From Paludibacteraceae bacterium (GTDB lineage Bacteria; Bacteroidota; Bacteroidia; Bacteroidales; Paludibacteraceae), in assembly GCA_017542915.1 (NCBI GenBank), contig JAFXWI010000075.1, positions 1 to 6,307 of the forward strand: DNA of 6,307 bases, given 5' to 3'. Positions 4,167-6,307 of the stretch are shown here, piece by piece. The position numbers and the translations under genes are program-made. The notes beneath the pieces are model-generated. The model worked only from the letters and a program-made list of their open reading frames with translations. It did no database searches and was not told the origin of the DNA. Each line of letters opens with the position of its first letter. Positions within the stretch are counted from its first letter, which is position 1.

Positions 4167-6307
4167 ATGAGAAAATTATTTACTCTATTGATTGCCCTCC
4201 TGGCGCTCACCGTCAGTTCCTGGGCAACTACAACTACAATTACTTGGAATGCAGGAAATGGACTGACATCCATTGGTCTCAATGAGTACACCAACCTTTA
4301 TTGGGATGAGAGTTATCATTCATATAATGATGGCGCTAAAACCGCAATGATTGAAGGTGTCAAAGTCACTATTTCTGCTACGGTTGATGGGTCTGATGCA
4401 AGTTTCTCCACCTACGAAAACAGTACTGACCTCAGTGTGTCTAATGGTGCAACGCTCACTTTCTCTTCCGGATTGTATGAGATTCACAGCATTGTTATCA
4501 ATCATACAGAATCCGGCTATGCTACAGGATGGACTAGTGGTGAAAACACCTTAACTTGGACGGGCAATGCCACCCATTCGGTTGTTTTGACCGATGCGTC
4601 TGTTAGAAACATTACCTCCATTGTGTTTACCGTGGAAGCTATCCCGACAACAACCGTAACGTGGGATTCTGAAAATGGGCTGACAGACATATATCTCTCT
4701 GAGTATACCAACAATTGTTACAACAATAATTGTAATTCCTACAATGATGGTCCCAAAACTAGTACAATTGATGGTGTTACTGCTACTATATCTGCTACAG
4801 AGGATGGATCTAGTGCAAATTTTGACACCTACCAGGGCAATACAAGCCTCAGTGTATACAATGGTGGAACAATTACATTCTCTTCTGCTTCAAGTCAATT
4901 CTTGAGCATTGTTGTCAACTTTAATTCAGAATCCGGATATGTGAATTCCCCGAGCGAATGGGAGTTCAATGCTTCTCAACGTACAGTGACATGGTCTGGT
5001 AATGCTACCAATTCGATCGTTTTGGAGAGTGCATACATCGAAAATATCACCTCCATCGTGTTTACCCTCGAAGCTGAAGAAGAGCCGGAGCCTGTTGATC
5101 CGGTTAACCAAGATCCGGTTAACCAAGATCCGGTTACATGGGATTTTGCGAATGATGCAGAATTAGCAGAGATCTATCTCTCACAATATACGCACTATAA
5201 TTTCGGCGGATACTATCAGGAATATTTCGACGACCATTATGACGCAACAGTTAAAGATTTTAAAGGTATCGTAGCTGCCATATCTGCTATGATTGATGGA
5301 TCTTATGCAAGTTTCAGTACCCAAAATAACTATAGTATTGACTTGTCTGGTGGAGGAACACTTACTTTCTCTACCGAATTAGGTCAGTTCCAGAGCATTG
5401 TTGTCAACACCAATGGTGGTTCTGGACGTAGTTCCGGTGAATGGGCATGGAATCTTACGGAAAAGACTTTAACATGGGCAGGCACACCTGCTAATTCGGT
5501 AGTCTTGGATAATGTGTTTGTTGATAAAATTACTTCCATCGTGTTTACGTTTGTTCCCACTACTCCGGCTCCTACTTCGGGTATCACGTGGGATGTAACA
5601 GACATGGCAACTATCAATGTCGGAAAGGAGAATGGAGAAGCCGTACAAGACGTGAACCTGTCTCAAACGGTGAAAAACATCACAGTCGCTGCTGAAGCGC
5701 CGGCTTCGGTAGGTGAGGCATGGAATTCCAGCTTTATGAGTGGTGATGTGGAAAACGGAGGTTCGATAAGTGTCGGAAGTGCAGGATCACTTATTTTTAC
5801 CGCTCCGGAAGACCATATCTTGAGGCGCATTGTGATTACCGGCAATGGCTGTAACTCAGGCTATTCCCTGGTTGGCTCGGCATATTTGTCAGAGGGATGG
5901 TCCTATAATGATAACACGTGTACACTGACGTGGTCGGGAGAGGCAGCATCGTCTGTAGAACTGGCTTGCACCAACCAAGAAAACGGAATGATTTCTTTCT
6001 CGCTAATAGAGTCCATCGTATTTACTCTTGATGTGGCACCGGATACAAGAGAGGTTCCTGAACTGAAATTCTTAAATGGAAGCGATGAACTGACAGAAGC
6101 CACTATCGTAAGAGACTGTCATGATGATATTTTTGAACCCGGAACGTATTATGATCCAAGTACCGAATATTTTCTCTATGTGAATAATGGGGTCAAGTAT
6201 TATCAAGGTCAACCTTTTATAGATTGGGCTAAGCCAACTGAAAAAGGTCTTACGATGACGTACTCCGTTCCCAATAATGACGTTATTACCCTTACCAAAA
6301 CTTCAGG
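4167..6307 (+). CDS. Secreted multi-repeat surface/adhesin-like protein (3' truncated)
   Basis: The frame is open from ATG 4167 to the right edge (713 full codons) without a stop. A clear signal peptide (MRKLFTLLIALLALTVSSWA, cleavage about residue 20, no lipobox cysteine) sends it across the inner membrane. The mature part has three tandem modules of about 140 residues (22-158, 161-303, 321-463), a diverged fourth (472-622), and the start of another domain (from about 630). Each module opens with a TW motif (TITW, TVTW, PVTW, GITW), then, in the first three, an EYTN/QYTH segment, ISA(T/M)xDGSxAxF and LTFS or ITFS; it closes with LTWxG or VTWSG and ITSIVFT (IESIVFT in the fourth). The alternating polar/hydrophobic pattern suggests beta-sandwich folds. 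Such 'SIVFT' modules occur in uncharacterised secreted proteins of Bacteroidales. The last visible segment (GLTMTYSVPNNDVITLT) resembles bacterial Ig-like (Big) domains. Base composition looks more A/T-rich than upstream. Function unknown; surface binding is a guess. Confidence 0.85.
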   Translation, partial: MRKLFTLLIALLALTVSSWATTTTITWNAGNGLTSIGLNEYTNLYWDESYHSYNDGAKTAMIEGVKVTISATVDGSDASFSTYENSTDLSVSNGATLTFSSGLYEIHSIVINHTESGYATGWTSGENTLTWTGNATHSVVLTDASVRNITSIVFTVEAIPTTTVTWDSENGLTDIYLSEYTNNCYNNNCNSYNDGPKTSTIDGVTATISATEDGSSANFDTYQGNTSLSVYNGGTITFSSASSQFLSIVVNFNSESGYVNSPSEWEFNASQRTVTWSGNATNSIVLESAYIENITSIVFTLEAEEEPEPVDPVNQDPVNQDPVTWDFANDAELAEIYLSQYTHYNFGGYYQEYFDDHYDATVKDFKGIVAAISAMIDGSYASFSTQNNYSIDLSGGGTLTFSTELGQFQSIVVNTNGGSGRSSGEWAWNLTEKTLTWAGTPANSVVLDNVFVDKITSIVFTFVPTTPAPTSGITWDVTDMATINVGKENGEAVQDVNLSQTVKNITVAAEAPASVGEAWNSSFMSGDVENGGSISVGSAGSLIFTAPEDHILRRIVITGNGCNSGYSLVGSAYLSEGWSYNDNTCTLTWSGEAASSVELACTNQENGMISFSLIESIVFTLDVAPDTREVPELKFLNGSDELTEATIVRDCHDDIFEPGTYYDPSTEYFLYVNNGVKYYQGQPFIDWAKPTEKGLTMTYSVPNNDVITLTKTS
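4230..5555 (+). repeat. Three tandem 'TW...SIVFT' modules in the secreted protein
   Basis: Modules 1 (4230-4640), 2 (4647-5075) and 3 (5127-5555) align over their whole length. Shared blocks include GLTSIGLNEYTN / GLTDIYLSEYTN / ELAEIYLSQYTH, ISATVDGSDASF / ISATEDGSSANF / ISAMIDGSYASF, SIVIN / SIVVN / SIVVN, and ITSIVFT in all three. Modules 1 and 2 are also alike at DNA level (for example GAATCCGG and ACCTCCAT.GTGTTTACC), pointing to fairly recent duplication. Module 2 alone carries two cysteines (184, 189), in an Asn/Tyr-rich loop. Confidence 0.85.
5097..5136 (+). repeat. Perfect 15-bp repeat encoding a DPVNQ linker
   Basis: GATCCGGTTAACCAA occurs twice without mismatch (5097-5111, 5112-5126), followed by a partial third copy, GATCCGGTTA (5127-5136). 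It encodes DPVNQDPVNQDPV, a flexible linker after an acidic EEEPEPV stretch, between modules 2 and 3. The unit is a multiple of three, so copy number can change without breaking the frame. Confidence 0.95.
5580..6032 (+). repeat. Fourth, diverged 'TW...SIVFT' module
   Basis: Residues 472-622 keep the module framework (GITWDV, NLSQTVKNITVAAEAP, GSLIFTAPEDHILRRIVITG, GWSYNDNTCTLTWSGEAASSVEL, IESIVFTLD) but lack the EYTN and DGSxAxF blocks of modules 1-3. It has three cysteines (562, 585, 601) where modules 1 and 3 have none. It probably is the same fold from an older duplication. Confidence 0.7.

Noticed and set aside
4230..5555. The tandem modules as a CRISPR-like or mobile repeat array
   Set aside because: The repeats are about 410-430 bp, in frame, and diverged in the manner of protein domains; there are no spacers, inverted ends or transposase.

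Overview
The window looks like a chromosomal stretch from a member of the Bacteroidota, most likely a Bacteroidales species. The evidence is the gene style (a membrane-spanning TPR/AraC regulator and a secreted protein built from 'SIVFT' repeat modules), A/T-rich leaders without clear Shine-Dalgarno sites, and a TAnnTTTG-type -7 promoter box. All genes lie on the + strand. No RNA gene, CRISPR array, insertion sequence or integrase is visible.

Left part (1-3780): three closely spaced genes form a probable operon. They are the C-terminal part of a MATE-family multidrug/cation exporter (cut by the left edge), a complete M20-type aminoacyl-histidine dipeptidase (PepD) with all expected metal and catalytic residues, and a 562-residue regulator. 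The regulator has a signal peptide, a periplasmic TPR domain, one membrane helix and a cytoplasmic AraC-type DNA-binding domain. Gaps between these genes are only about 20 bp. Short-period repeats (7-9 bp units) sit inside the MATE gene, inside pepD and across both gene junctions. The two inside genes keep the reading frame and add extra residues to the proteins.

Middle (3781-4166): a compact control region follows the regulator. It holds two near-identical elements 21 bp apart (a spacing typical of AraC-family half-sites), a TACCTTTG -7 box, and a perfect 8-bp hairpin with a T-run that reads as an intrinsic terminator. A 55-codon highly charged small gene (3902-4069) follows, then an A/T-rich leader.

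Right part (4167-6307): an open reading frame of at least 713 codons runs off the right edge. It encodes a secreted protein with a signal peptide, three closely related modules of about 140 residues in tandem, a fourth diverged module, and the start of another domain. The modules look like beta-rich surface-protein repeats; no enzymatic function is recognisable.

Working model (inference): the membrane-anchored regulator senses something in the periplasm and acts on the 21-bp repeats just downstream of its own gene, controlling the small protein and perhaps the secreted repeat protein. The exporter and dipeptidase are probably housekeeping or nutrient genes that share its transcript.
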